The notes under the pieces are model-generated. The model had not been told where the DNA came from and ran no database searches. It worked only from the letters and a program-made list of their open reading frames with translations. Below are positions 11,176 to 21,061 of a stretch of 64,000 bases of DNA, piece after piece. Location: positions 31,992,001 through 32,056,000 of the forward strand of contig OZ231128.1 in NCBI GenBank assembly GCA_965153355.1. Reading direction: 5' to 3'. Within the stretch, counting starts at the first letter, position 1. Each line of letters starts with the position of its first letter. The translations under genes were made by a program, and so were the position numbers. This DNA is from Flaccisagitta enflata (Eukaryota > Chaetognatha > Sagittoidea > Aphragmophora).

Positions 11176-11723
11176 AACCCAAGATGAGTTTTCAGAACAC
11201 TGAACAAATGACTATTGCATACCGAAAAGGCTGTCTAGAATTACCATTTCAGCATTTTGCCATCCGTTTTAAGACTCGAATCATGGTAATCACCCATCAA
11301 TAGCAAAATAAAACAGTTAAGCTCTTTTATCGTCACTTCTACAGACAAGCTACTTATCCTGGCTGGCCTCTACCATCACGGCCGTTGATGGTTGAGAGAT
11401 TCACTCAATTGCAAACACTTCACATCATTTCATTCTTACGCCAACATCGGAAATGTGCGTCTTGCCATTCAAATTGACTACAAACTGCTGCACAATATCA
11501 TTTTGCTCTTCAGAGATCTTCCAGATTTGAATCATCCACCCTGAACAATAGAGCCATTGAGATCATTTCCGGTCTGAGGGAAAACTTGATAACCAACATG
11601 AATAGTTTTTACCATCTATTGATCAAACTACTACTAAACAAATAGAATCTGTACAACTCCGAGCTTGTAATTTGTGGACCTTGAAGTTATTGAATGATGA
11701 TTGGCCCATATCCTCTTTGTCCT

Positions 11724-12884
11724 TCACTTTTTTGACTTGCTTTTGCCAGAGCTGCGACCTGCACTGGCTGTGCTTGAGCTTGAGCCCTTTTTCGGTTTGA
11801 CACTAAGGCCTTTCATGCCTTCCAAAATGGCCTTAGAGATTGATTCTGTCATGACTTTGGCTCTAGCCTTTATGGCCTCGCTGTCACTGTCCTCGTTAGC
11901 AGATTGAATAGCTCTCAAGTCCTCTTCACTCGAACTACTGGAGCTATCACTCTCTCCACTTGTAGAGCTGCAATCACCCATTTCACAAATTTGGCCAGAT
12001 TGCCTGTGGTGGGAACTGTTTTGGTGTTTCATCTCCTCATTTTTGCTCCTTCCTCGGTCAGTCATTGCTGCACCAGTGAAGGCCACCTGCTTTGACTCTT
12101 TGCGTCTCAGCTCGTATTTGATTGCCTGGTTGTAAGCTCTTTCGATTGTTTCCTTGCCAAAGGGAATGCCGGCATCAATGGCCTCTCTCCAATCAAACTC
12201 CAACCCGTGCACAAACCTGTTGTAGCACTCCATCTCGTATGATCTTGGGTCATTCACAACTGTTGGGCTGTATTTGTGCACATACCCCAACACATTGGCC
12301 TTGTACACCTGCAGAGTCATGCCTGCTGGTCTCTTGTAGGCCCCCAAGTCGCGGACCCAATTCCTGCGAATAACTGGATCCTCCATTTTCTCTTCCAGCT
12401 CCTCAATCAAGAGCTTCCAATCAGAATCCTTGTGTTGACACCCCTGATAAATAGATTGCGCTTCATCCGGTAACTTGAGTGGGAACCAGTTGAGACAAAG
12501 CTCATCTGTTCTCTCTTCTGTGGCCGCGTTGGTAACGGTCTTGACTGCTCTCCTGAACCTCGTCGCATATTCTCGTAGGTCTGCCCCCGGCTTTCCATAA
12601 GGAAATTTTTGGATAGGAATGTCCGTTGGGACCTTCTCGTAATGCAATGAGGGCCTGCGTGCTGATGCACTCAATGCATCTTCATTGTCGGAATGTACCA
12701 AACCTCCGGATCTACGCGTGCTATCACGGTCACCTCCCCCCTGATTCCTACCTGGGGGCGGGGGCGCCGTCGCGCCCTGGGTATCTATGAGCGCCGTCAA
12801 TTGCGCGGCAAAATCTGGATTTGAGCCGCCTTGAATTTGGGTCTTGATCTGATCCAGATATGCCAGCCATTGTGGATCACCCAT
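11724..12884 (-). CDS. gag: Retroelement Gag-like protein
   Basis: A 386-codon intact frame between two LTRs. Residues about 75-95 (KFPYGKPGADLREYATRFRR) and a following helical region with LCLNWFPLKLPDEAQSIYQG resemble the capsid region of LTR-retrotransposon Gag proteins. The N-terminal part is Gln/Pro/Gly-rich (APPPPGRNQGGG). The C-terminal part is acidic and Ser-rich, ending in a basic SGKSKSKK tail. I see no CCHC zinc knuckle; the basic tail may replace it in RNA binding. The start ATG at 12884 follows a roughly 1-kb leader from the primer-binding site. No pol frame follows, so particles would need enzymes from elsewhere. Family (Ty3-like versus BEL-like) cannot be fixed by eye; domesticated Gag is less likely because the LTRs are intact. 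Confidence 0.75.
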   Translation of the reverse strand: MGDPQWLAYLDQIKTQIQGGSNPDFAAQLTALIDTQGATAPPPPGRNQGGGDRDSTRRSGGLVHSDNEDALSASARRPSLHYEKVPTDIPIQKFPYGKPGADLREYATRFRRAVKTVTNAATEERTDELCLNWFPLKLPDEAQSIYQGCQHKDSDWKLLIEELEEKMEDPVIRRNWVRDLGAYKRPAGMTLQVYKANVLGYVHKYSPTVVNDPRSYEMECYNRFVHGLEFDWREAIDAGIPFGKETIERAYNQAIKYELRRKESKQVAFTGAAMTDRGRSKNEEMKHQNSSHHRQSGQICEMGDCSSTSGESDSSSSSSEEDLRAIQSANEDSDSEAIKARAKVMTESISKAILEGMKGLSVKPKKGSSSSTASAGRSSGKSKSKK

Positions 12885-13890
12885 ATTGATTAATTGATGT
12901 ACGGTCTTACCAAGTAATTGTCAGTGCACTTCACTACTTTTGTGTGAAGCAATCAGGAATAAAAGGCACGTCTTTTTGATGGGGATGCGAGTCACGCCTT
13001 TTTTGTGACTGAAGAAAGGTATAAAAGCACTCCCCTCGCTTGACCGTTCGCAAGTATAAAACCAGTTAAAATCTCTCCCACACAAGTTTTTATAAGAACA
13101 TTTGTAACCAATGTGTTGGTTACTGGTGAAAGTTTAAGAACATTTACAGCTGAGCTGTATTGGTGATGCCAAATTGAACTTCACACTTGCTTGAATCAGA
13201 GTTCTCTTCTTCATCAACATTTGCTATGCATAGGCCTTTACCGCAAGAAAATTTTCTCTTAATTTAACTCCCGTGCTATGATACAACGCCAAATTTGAAA
13301 GAGTTCAGAAAGTGTTTTTGGCAAATCCTTGATTCCGCTTCCGCTAAACTGCACAAGGGTAGCTCTGACCTGCACGCCTCCCAAGTTTGCTGGCTTGCTT
13401 CTTTCGAAATAGGAAGTACCGTGAAATGGAAGAGAAAGTACTGTCCAGAATTTTAATCCTTTTAGATGCCGCTTCCATCCTAAAAACGCAGGAAACCTCC
13501 CAGGACTTCCACGAATGACGGCCACTGGCCAAAATGGGCCACTATCATTTAGAAATGTTCTGAAAGTGAAAGTTGAAATAAACCGAGATCAACCGAAAAG
13601 CTTAGCTTCCTCTTGAACCTCTGCGCGCTCCAAATGGCAAGTAGGCCCATCCAGAGTTCACCGACCAGAACTCAATAGGTTTTTCCATAAGGTTCGATCA
13701 CTTATCGCTTGATCCTTCAAACTATGACCTACTTGATCCAAATACTGAAGAGAACTCAGGGTCTTGCATTAAGAACTGGGCAAGACTGGTTAACCACCAG
13801 AGGGAAGTGGCTCCTCATGCCAGAGAGAGAGGCAGTCAGATAACATGTCGTATTTGGTCAACATCCACGGCGGCTTACCATGGATAATTT

Positions 13891-13903
13891 GGCAGATGTA
13901 CCA
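13891..13903 (-). promoter_or_regulatory. Candidate primer-binding site
   Basis: On the minus strand TGGTACATCTGCC begins 1 bp inside the 5' LTR. The leading TGG is what complementarity to a tRNA CCA end requires. The matching tRNA is not identified. Confidence 0.5.
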
Positions 13904-13904
13904 T

Positions 13905-14683
13905 TGTAAAACAAGATAATTGCATATGTATAAGGTGGTTCAGTGGGATTACTTTATCTATACGAGGACAATCACCCACATACGGACCTGTTCCACATCT
14001 TCACTCCTTGTCCATGTGCGGCTCTGTCACATCCAACTTTGCAAATGGAACACCATGATTGTCTCGTTGCTCGCTCATTAAATGCGGCCTTGACCTTGTC
14101 TCGACAACTGATTGTTTGACTTCTGAATGTCACTTGTGACTTAGAGATAACTTAAAGGGCCTCAGCCTCTTCTGCTCATAGCAAACGGGAGAAAGACAAA
14201 TATAGAATCATCGTCGCTTCTTAACTTCTAATTATGCGGTATAAAAAGGCCTACACACAACACGGTTCTCGACCTCGGCACAACAATGAATCTAAAGGGG
14301 ATAGAACGGATTAAGAATGAGCTCATATCAAATCAACGCTTGGAAATGAAATGGCGAAGAGATACACAATGGGCATCTAACTACTACAATGATTCATCTA
14401 AGACGAGGAAAAAGAATGAGCAGATACTTTTATAACCATTGACTTAAGGACGAGATTTATAACTCAAGGTAACTTAAGGTTGAGTCACGAAATCTAGCTA
14501 CTGAATTATTCGTATGAACTCGATGAATGACTACTGAATAAAACGAGAAACTGTCATTCATTTTATGAATACTGTAACGCTAATGAATCTTTACCACGGG
14601 ATATAATCGGGAAAAGGACTTAAGATGGCATCCATATTACTCTAGAGTCTGTATATCAAGGATGCATAATTTGGTGTATTACA
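13905..14683 (-). repeat. 5' LTR (intact, 779 bp)
   Basis: Nearly identical to the 5963-8863 LTR. Reads TGTAATACACC...TTGTTTTACA on the minus strand. A minus-strand TATAAAAG lies near 14428-14436, as expected for a promoter driving gag. There is also a plus-strand GGTATAAAAAGG at about 14234, which would point toward the receptor gene. Confidence 0.88.
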
Positions 14684-14687
14684 CTAG

Positions 14688-14951
14688 CAATGGCTAAACT
14701 AGCAATATTCTTACAGAACATATTGTTGGAAAGTTTTTGCAAATCTTATTTTAAACAATGTTCCCTCAAAAAATTTCTCAAAATATTAACACTTTAGCGT
14801 ATATACATGAAAATGTGTTTCCATGGCAACCAACACCCATGGGCAATAAAGCATCTTTTTATTAGCCTATTGTCCAAATATTTGTCTTCAAGTGTATTTG
14901 TCTGCTTGTAGTGAATTCCCCCATATTTCCAAGTCTTGACGACATCTACTG
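14688..14951. mobile_element. TA-flanked MITE A, right half
   Basis: Completes the element begun at 5663. Ends AGTCTTGACGACATCTACTG followed by TA (14952-14953). Alignment with the intact copy at 25419 places the LTR insertion at a CCTAGCAA site, matching the CTAG duplication. Confidence 0.85.
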
Positions 14952-15203
14952 TATAATTTTGCATGTTTCACATTCTAATGTTCTAATTTTCAGCTTTTAT
15001 GTTTTCTATTGGAAATTTTGGTAATATGCTGTTTACCTTGCCAGCAAAATTACACAGGAAACGATTAAAACACCAAGAGTTCAAATGATAAAAGAACAGA
15101 AGCGAAGATAAAGACAAAGACTTATGGAGACTTCTCTCAACTTTGGAAACTTTCATTGGATATAATTTGGATGGTTTGAAAACCAACACCAAATAGTATT
15201 TCA

Positions 15204-16628
15204 ATGGGAAAAATGGCGTCTTTGAAATATCAAAAGCTATGCACATTTATCTTGTTGGGATTCAGTTGGTTATTGCCTGGAATCTCATCAGCACAATCAT
15301 GTTCAAATGCAAGGAATGAAAGTCTAACCCTCATGTGGACCCCTTATTCGAAAACGGTTATCTTAAAAACGGCTTCACCCGAGCTGGTACAATCTCTGGA
15401 TGAACTGGATGGGTACAGCGTCAATTTATTCGCGGAATTTGTCAAAGAGTCATGTCTGAATATCACAGTCAAGTACGTCGAAACAATCAATTATGACCAA
15501 ATACGACACAAAGTGGGCAACGAGTCAGCTAAAGAAAATATCGCGTTTATCAACTTGGATCCGATATCAGACTTTCTCATAGAAAACTTCCAGTTGTCTC
15601 AAGACGTAGTTATGTTTCCCGGTACTGTTTTCTATTTACAAAGAGATGACAATGTCGATATGGATGATGGCCCGATAATCACGTTTGTTACCTATTCCGT
15701 GATCTTAATTCTTATTGGTTCTATTTTCCTTTTGATCATCGTCAAGTTGGAACAAAATTTCGATCAAACAGTATCTGGGGGAATTAGCGAACCGCTGTGG
15801 AACTTTTTATTGATACCATTCGGGCAGAGCGGGTCTATTTTTATGGAGTCACCACCAAGGAAACTTTTACTTTTTACGTGGATATTGATATGGCTTTGGT
15901 TTTTTATGGCGTTATCGGCTAATTTCTCATCGACCCTGACTGTAAACAAATTAGATAAGGGTCCCGATACTTTTAAAAAGGTGCTTAACAGCGATAAAAA
16001 GTTTTTTATGTTCCCATTGATGGTGAAGTATAATGAGCAAAGAATATTTCGTGATCTGAAAGACAAATTTGAAAAATTGCGCTCCCGTAAGGAGAATTTT
16101 CTGTACTCTCAGTTTGAAAAAGAATCTGCTAATTGGAGTTACTCCAGCTCCATGGTAAAATTGTTACTGGCTGACCACATATATCTAACCAATAACATCG
16201 ATCTTGTCACTATTGAAAAACAACTATTAGAAGACCTGAGTGGAGCGAATTTTATCGTAAAAGAGGACTGGTCAGTCCATGAGTCGTGTGTTTATGCTTT
16301 TAAGATTACAGATTCTAATCTGCTGGTGTCATTTAACAGATTCATCCATAGAAAAAGATCCGATGGCACTTTGGAACAGTTGTACGAAAAATGGTTTAGA
16401 GTCGAAACTTTTTTACAAGACACCACAAAACCTGCTTCGATTTTTGCTACGGGTAATTTGCAGCTACAAAATTTGTGCTACATCGCTTTGATCGGTTCCT
16501 TTTTCGCGCTGGTTTTGTGTATTTTCAGAGCTTGTAGACAAAAAGGACAAACAGGACAGAATGGGCAAACAGGACAAACAGGACAAATAGGACAAGATGG
16601 ACAGAGTGGACAAAATGGACAAACATGA
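15204..16628 (+). CDS. Divergent ionotropic glutamate receptor-like channel subunit
   Basis: A 474-residue uninterrupted frame. Hydrophobic residues 10-30 act as signal peptide (cleavage near SSA-QSC). Residues 40-150 form a short S1 ligand-binding lobe; no large amino-terminal domain precedes it. TM1 is about 157-181, the re-entrant pore segment about 196-209 (PLWNFLLIPFGQSG), and TM3 about 219-247 ending ALSANFSSTLTV, the counterpart of SYTANLAAFLT. S2 is about 250-415 and TM4 about 421-443. The S1 position that normally holds the ligand-binding Arg reads DPISDFLIENF, without Arg, so glutamate binding is doubtful; this recalls divergent arthropod-type IRs. Potential N-glycosylation sites include NES at 38 and NIT at 86. 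The cytoplasmic tail (447-474) is a GQTGQN-type repeat encoded by a 9-bp minisatellite. No introns. The start is the first in-frame ATG; Met4 is an alternative. An AATAAA lies 25 bp past the stop. Two pseudogene relatives are nearby. Confidence 0.85.
   Translation: MGKMASLKYQKLCTFILLGFSWLLPGISSAQSCSNARNESLTLMWTPYSKTVILKTASPELVQSLDELDGYSVNLFAEFVKESCLNITVKYVETINYDQIRHKVGNESAKENIAFINLDPISDFLIENFQLSQDVVMFPGTVFYLQRDDNVDMDDGPIITFVTYSVILILIGSIFLLIIVKLEQNFDQTVSGGISEPLWNFLLIPFGQSGSIFMESPPRKLLLFTWILIWLWFFMALSANFSSTLTVNKLDKGPDTFKKVLNSDKKFFMFPLMVKYNEQRIFRDLKDKFEKLRSRKENFLYSQFEKESANWSYSSSMVKLLLADHIYLTNNIDLVTIEKQLLEDLSGANFIVKEDWSVHESCVYAFKITDSNLLVSFNRFIHRKRSDGTLEQLYEKWFRVETFLQDTTKPASIFATGNLQLQNLCYIALIGSFFALVLCIFRACRQKGQTGQNGQTGQTGQIGQDGQSGQNGQT
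16543..16628 (+). repeat. Coding 9-bp minisatellite (GGACAAACA) in receptor tail
   Basis: Nine or so copies of a 9-bp unit close the receptor frame and encode Gly-Gln-X triplets. The unit length is a multiple of three, so copy-number change would alter tail length without shifting frame. Confidence 0.8.
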
Positions 16629-16652
16629 CAAACAGGGAGCATCATTCCCATG

Positions 16653-16660
16653 CAATAAAA
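16653..16660 (+). terminator. Polyadenylation signal of receptor gene
   Basis: GCAATAAAAA 25 bp after the stop codon is a canonical AATAAA signal followed by an A run. No other AATAAA precedes it after the stop. Confidence 0.55.
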
Positions 16661-16699
16661 AAAACCTACAAGGGGCAACAGTCGCGGACAGTTAGGCAC

Positions 16700-17154
16700 G
16701 GGGAGTACCACAAAAATCATCATGCTTAAATACGACTGAAACTTACTTTAAACCCCACAAAAGAGACAAAAACAACAGTTATTCAGTAATTTTACAGACA
16801 GAAATTGATAATGTTATATATGGACGGACGGACCTACCAACGGATAGACGGGCCTACTCTGTAACTCTTTTATTTTTTGTAAATTTAGCCAAATCAAACT
16901 AGTAATTGTAACACTTATGACGGCAAATTTTTGAAGGAAAACTAAGTGTTTCAGTATACTTTTTGCATCTTTCTCTGGACAATAATGGTGCAAGAATGAT
17001 TTTAAAAGATAAATTGTCTCTAAAGACACTTGGTGTATACATTTCTATCATATTCTGACCTAAAAAATGATTTTGACTATGCAATTCTCATGAGAAAAGC
17101 AAGAAAATCAAGGTTTTTAATGAAAATTTGCTTACATTTTTTTGTTTGTTCTTG
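16700..17154. other. AT-rich intergenic stretch, nothing recognised
   Basis: Contains a short GGACGGACGGACC run near 16822 like the cores of the hairpin-end family, but without the ACAAG end or the terminal palindrome. No gene seen. Confidence 0.5.
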
Positions 17155-17298
17155 CCGTTGAAATTCTAAGACTCTTAAATGCAGGGAAATTTTGCATTTC
17201 CAAAAACATAGTTCTCTTCGTAATTGATTTTAGAAGAGAACTATGTTTTTTGTTTTCTCATTTTTTCATTTTCTATGCAATCTTAGAATTTCAACGGG
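17155..17298. repeat. Small foldback (144 bp)
   Basis: CCGTTGAAATTCTAAGA at the left is mirrored by TCTTAGAATTTCAACGG at the right. An inner pair ACATAGTTCTCTTC / GAAGAGAACTATGT sits near the centre. Target duplication not clear. Confidence 0.7.
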
Positions 17299-17469
17299 CC
17301 CCCTGTCAGTTACCAAAAATGAAATTTTCAATAATTTGCATTATATTTTATTCATTAATCTTAGCTTCATTTGGTTCTTTTTCATGTTTGAATATAAGTT
17401 ATGCAAAAAAATATCTATCATAAAACATCTCAATGAATATTTTAGTTTAATCATTCAGTTTCAATCATT

Positions 17470-17570
17470 TTAATTTTTTACTTTGACTCCCGTTGAAACG
17501 CAAATGTTGCCTTCGGAGGTACGCCGTCTTATCCTTTGCAGCAATATCCAATTGAGACTATTCCGTTGTA
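17470..17570 (-). pseudogene. Third glutamate-receptor-like fragment
   Basis: On the minus strand RIRRRTSEGNICVSTGV matches the pseudogene at 5375-5420 (TRRRASEANIFFVSTRV) and more weakly the intact receptor (QIRHKVGNESAKENIAF). Similarity fades on both sides. It indicates a past local expansion of the receptor family on both strands. Confidence 0.45.
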
Positions 17571-18093
17571 AAAAACTTTCCCTCAAGCTTTTATGATATT
17601 TGTGTTGCATGAGTATGTTATTTACTTCTTTTTTTTTCTTGTCGATGTTTGCAAAATATATATACAACATTACAATGTTGAAAAAGCACTGATTGTGTAG
17701 AAGGTGCGGTATAAGAGAAATTATGCACACTACGTTCTCCACAGGAAATTTCGTTGTTTCTAAAGCCAGGAAAATGAAGTACAGTAGGAACAAGTGTACA
17801 CACAGATAGAGACAGAACACGCTAATATCCATAGATGAAAAATAGGGGACGTCTGGATCAGCAGAACACCCTAGGGCTAGTGTGTCCCCAAAAAAAACAT
17901 ACATTGGGTGTGAGTTTCAGATATAAGAGAAATCTAATGTTGATGACTCATGAGATGTAATGCATGGGACAAAGAGATGGATAGATGGATGGATTGAAAA
18001 AACAGGGCGGATTGACAAACAGATGGATGGACGGATTAATCAACAGACTGATGGACAGCATCGAAATAATTTCACCGAAAAAAGGATATCAAG
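17571..18093. other. Intergenic stretch, nothing recognised
   Basis: Mixed composition, with a short GATGGATGGA run near 17970-18050. No gene or known repeat identified. Confidence 0.5.
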
Positions 18094-18456
18094 TCACTCT
18101 AAAAAATAAGGGGACTTTTTCCAAATCATGATCGCGCTGATGCCTAAAACTTCCATAGCGTAAAACAAAGTCTCCTGGATAAACAATTTCAGATTAAAGA
18201 GAGACCATGTCCTAAATTCTAAGCTTTCATTTTCGGTCTCAATATCATTTATAGTATCCATGTAATCATCCTGTTGAGAGAAATACAGACAAAGAAGAAT
18301 GACTTTGGACAAATGACGTTCGAGTCTCAATAATTGGGAGCACATCATGAGAACAATGAGACCAACGAGAAGGTCGAAGGCGGTTTTACTATCTAGCTCA
18401 AAAGTAAAGACACAAGATAAGCATTGATAAATTTATTCAATGAATAAAACAATTAT

Positions 18457-18597
18457 AGAATATATTTGTGTCCCCTTGGGCAGTAACAATCGCCTTCATA
18501 CACCTTGGCATGCTTTTGTAGGGAGATTTGAGGTAAATTGGCAAAATCTTTCCCAGGTTTTTAGAGCAACTTTTTTCAGCCCTGCAGCTAGCTGATA
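18457..18597 (-). pseudogene. Tc1-like transposase, C-terminal remnant
   Basis: Continues in the same frame as the 20862 block if foldback C and one TA are removed. Ends YKSMPRCMKAIVTAQGDTN, matching the Tc1 transposase C-terminus SMPRRxQAVIxAKGGHTKY. It provides a clean internal control for the TA insertion of foldback C. Confidence 0.75.
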
Positions 18598-18659
18598 CAG
18601 GGTTTTTCACGCCAACACGCCGATTACAAAACGACGTTTCTCAGCCCCCAGACATGATA

Positions 18660-19506
18660 ATTGATTTCTGAAAAATGTTCTAAACAGCTCTTGAGCTCCG
18701 ATTTTGTTATCTGAAATTGCGATGGTTTGATTCCAAGTTGTTTACCTGTCATAGATGAGTGAATAAATCCTCAGAATTTGGATAAGTGCCAATAAGTTAC
18801 TACTTCGAGAAAGCATTGCCTCATCCTTAGGCAATGTCAAAACGAATGAAGCAAAAGCACAATCTAGATTTCAAAATGATTTTAATAAGTAACCTTTGAT
18901 AGAAAAAGTGAGCTGAAAAAGTACCATGTAGTTAAGTAGCATTCCTTATTAAATATTAGACCGTTCAAAGATGATTTTCCCAATGTGGCAGCTTCACATC
19001 GTGTTTTTCCTCCTGTTGGTATTTTTTTTTGTTCCACGAGTAAGCTGGTTGGTCAGTTTGTTAGTTGGTAACATAATTTTGGTAATTGCTATCATTTTTC
19101 AGCGTCTTCACTTTCGCCAGATTGTAGAGTTGATGGTTGAACGGCGCTCCTCAATGATCTCATTGAGCCCCCTTTCACCACCGAGTATCATCAACTTTGG
19201 AGGAGCACTGCTTCTAAATGAATTGAGCTACAGACCCCGGATTGGTCGTATTTTAAAGAACAAAGACAACTCTTTAAAATGGGACCAATCTGAGATCTAT
19301 AACTTTATGCGTTTGGGAGCAGTGCTCCTTTAAAGTTGATGCTTGTTTCACGGAGCAAAGGATTCATTTTTCCGAAATGGTAATGGAAAAATCGGGTTCT
19401 TTTAAAAGATCTCTTATGGGTGAACGTCTTGGAATCTAACCATAAACAAAGTCAACAAACAAAATCGGAGCTCACAAGCTGTACAAACCTTTTTTCAGAA
19501 TTCAAT
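18660..19506. mobile_element. Foldback F nested in foldback C
   Basis: Left AATTGATTTCTGAAAAATGTTC, then GAGCTCCGATTTTGTT, is mirrored by AACAAAATCGGAGCTC and TTTTTTCAGAATTCAATT on the right. The innermost pair is AGGAGCACTGCT / AGCAGTGCTCCT near 19202 and 19317. The terminal sequence matches the inner foldback of element E (50217-50878), so F belongs to that family. The 120-codon frame at 18971 lies in the arms and is not a gene. Confidence 0.65.
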
Positions 19507-19830
19507 TCTCTTACCCTGCTTTCAAAAGCAAGTGTTACCAGTAAAAACTTTATTGTGCATAAAGTATTCATTTTTAGAAAATCCGGTTGGTTTTGTCTAA
19601 AAGCACATAACCTACCATTTTTTCATGCAAAATTTCATCATGATGGGTCTAGCGGTTTATCGTCCACATGTTTTTGAAATTTGGTGAAATTTAAGCAAAA
19701 TTTGCATAAAAAACACATTTTTGAGCGATTTTGCACCTAGGAACCTTCATTAACATTTCACATTATGAGCTTGAATGACCAAATAAGTCATGTATAGTCA
19801 ATAATTGACACTTAATTTGTATCACCTTAG

Positions 19831-20369
19831 TTTTTGGGCAGCGGCCCCGAAGGGGCCGATGACCTATGCTTTCACACAGGAGAAATTTCTCCTTCTTCTT
19901 CTTCTCCTCCTACGTCCCCCCCCTAGGCCCAAATCCTAGTCTCGAGACCCAAATCCCCGCTTCAAAGCTAAAATCCCAGCCTCCAGCCTTAAGCTCAAAT
20001 CCCAGTCTCAAGGCACAAATCCCAGCCTATAAGCTCAAAATCTAGCCTCGAAGCTCAAATACCAGCTTCCAAGCTCAAATCCCTGCCCCGAAGCTCAAAT
20101 CCCAACCTCAAAGCTCAAATCCAAGCCTTGAAGCTCAAATCTCAGCCTTGAAGCTCAGATCCCAGCCTCGAAGCTCAAATCCCACCCTCAGGGCCCTAAT
20201 CCAAGCCTCAAGGCCCCAATTCCAGCCTCCAGGCCCTAATTCCATCCCAAATAAAAACAGCATAGGTCATCGGCCCCTTCGGGGCCGCTGCCCCTCTAAC
20301 CACCTCACACCCACATGCACTCACATAGGGGCAACGGGTACCGCTGACCATCTAACGCTTTTGCGACTA
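19831..20369 (+). mobile_element. GGGCAGC hairpin element, copy b
   Basis: Starts TTTTTGGGCAGCGGCCCCGA, then GATGACCTATGCTTTCACAC. The core is tandem AAGCTCAAATCCCAGCCTC units. The inverted arm AGCATAGGTCATCGGCCCC follows, and a tail of about 90 bp ends ACCGCTGACCATCTAACGC, TTTTGCGACTAT. Inserted in the right arm of foldback C. Confidence 0.8.
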
Positions 20370-20861
20370 TTCACCATTTTATAAGAAATTTTGGTCCTTA
20401 AATGCATTTGAAACCTGCTCAAACTTCAAAAAATCAAAAGAAAACCTAGATTATCCTCTTAAATTTCAATGATTTGGTATTTTTCCACAGAAATACGTAA
20501 ACTGAGACTAATATCCTTTTTTCAAGACAAATCTGGCCATTTTTGCTTGATTCGTTAAGAAATGACGATGGTTTTAAGTCACAGTGTCAGTTAATCTATT
20601 CTTAAAAAATGCTCTTATGGAGAATATCTCACTTTCATTCAAAATCATGTGGAAGCCATACGGCTTGAGCTAGTCCTTTGAAATTTTGCATGAGCAAATG
20701 GTAGGTTATATGCTTTTTGGCAAATCCAATCTGAATTTCCAAAAATGAATACTTGAGATGCAATAAAGATTTTGCTGGTAACACTTGCTTTTGAAAGCAG
20801 GGTATCTAGCAGCAGAGAAATGTCGTTTTGTAATCGGCATGTTGGCGTGAAAAACCCTGTA

Positions 20862-21061
20862 TTGTACAATCTTTGTTTTGAAGCTGCTTCACTTGAGACT
20901 AAAGCAATTCAATGGGTTTTAGATTAGGGTTGTTCCTTGGCCAACCACTAAAGAGGTGGATGCCCTGTTTGGTGTGCCATTGCCTCGTTGTAGTGGCGCA
21001 ATGTTCTCGAGCGCCATTGTCTTTCAATATATATGTTATTTCTAAACGCTTAGACTTAGAA
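20862..21061 (-). pseudogene. Tc1-like transposase, catalytic-region remnant
   Basis: Reads KRLEITYILKDNGAREHCAT, then WPRNNPNLKPIELL. These match the Tc1/mariner DDE signatures QQDNAPCHTA (second catalytic Asp, present) and WPGNSPDLNPIENLW (catalytic Glu of NPIE, present as KPIE). The Trp after NPIELL is a TAG stop. Upstream of this the frame is broken by several stops. The continuation of the protein is at 18457-18597, beyond foldback C. Confidence 0.75.

Larger units (their letters stand above)
5963..14683 (-). mobile_element. LTR retroelement, gag only, with nested foldback
   Basis: Two 779-bp direct terminal repeats, running TGTAAAAC...GTATTACA, enclose an internal region. CTAG flanks both sides (5959-5962 and 14684-14687) as a 4-bp target duplication. 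Orientation is minus: a candidate primer-binding site (TGGTACATCTGCC, 13891-13903) lies 1 bp inside the 13905-14683 LTR, and a purine tract (AGAAAGAAAGGA) lies near the other LTR at about 8865-8885. Only a gag frame (11724-12884) is seen; no reverse transcriptase, integrase or protease frame was found in the 3 kb downstream of it. I noticed only about six differences between the LTRs, so the insertion is young. Removing the 2.1-kb foldback gives a native length near 6.6 kb. Probably non-autonomous. Confidence 0.85.
18598..20859. mobile_element. TA-flanked foldback C (2262 bp)
   Basis: Ends CAGGGTTTTTCACGCCAACA and TGTTGGCGTGAAAAACCCTG, with TA on both sides. Arms are recognisable from ACCCTGCTTTCAAAAGCAAG (19512) against CTTGCTTTTGAAAGCAGGGT (about 20785). 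It carries two later insertions: foldback F in the left arm and a GGGCAGC element in the right. No coding. Confidence 0.82.

Noticed and set aside
12276-12473. Short plus-strand frames opposite gag
   Set aside because: Antisense shadows of the gag coding sequence.
5963-14683. Plus-strand orientation of the LTR element based on GGTATAAAAAGG
   Set aside because: Gag, the TGG primer-binding site and the purine tract all agree on the minus strand.
18971-19333. 120-codon frame with hydrophobic N-terminus
   Set aside because: It lies within foldback F, crosses its centre, and its hydrophobic part is AT-rich arm sequence.
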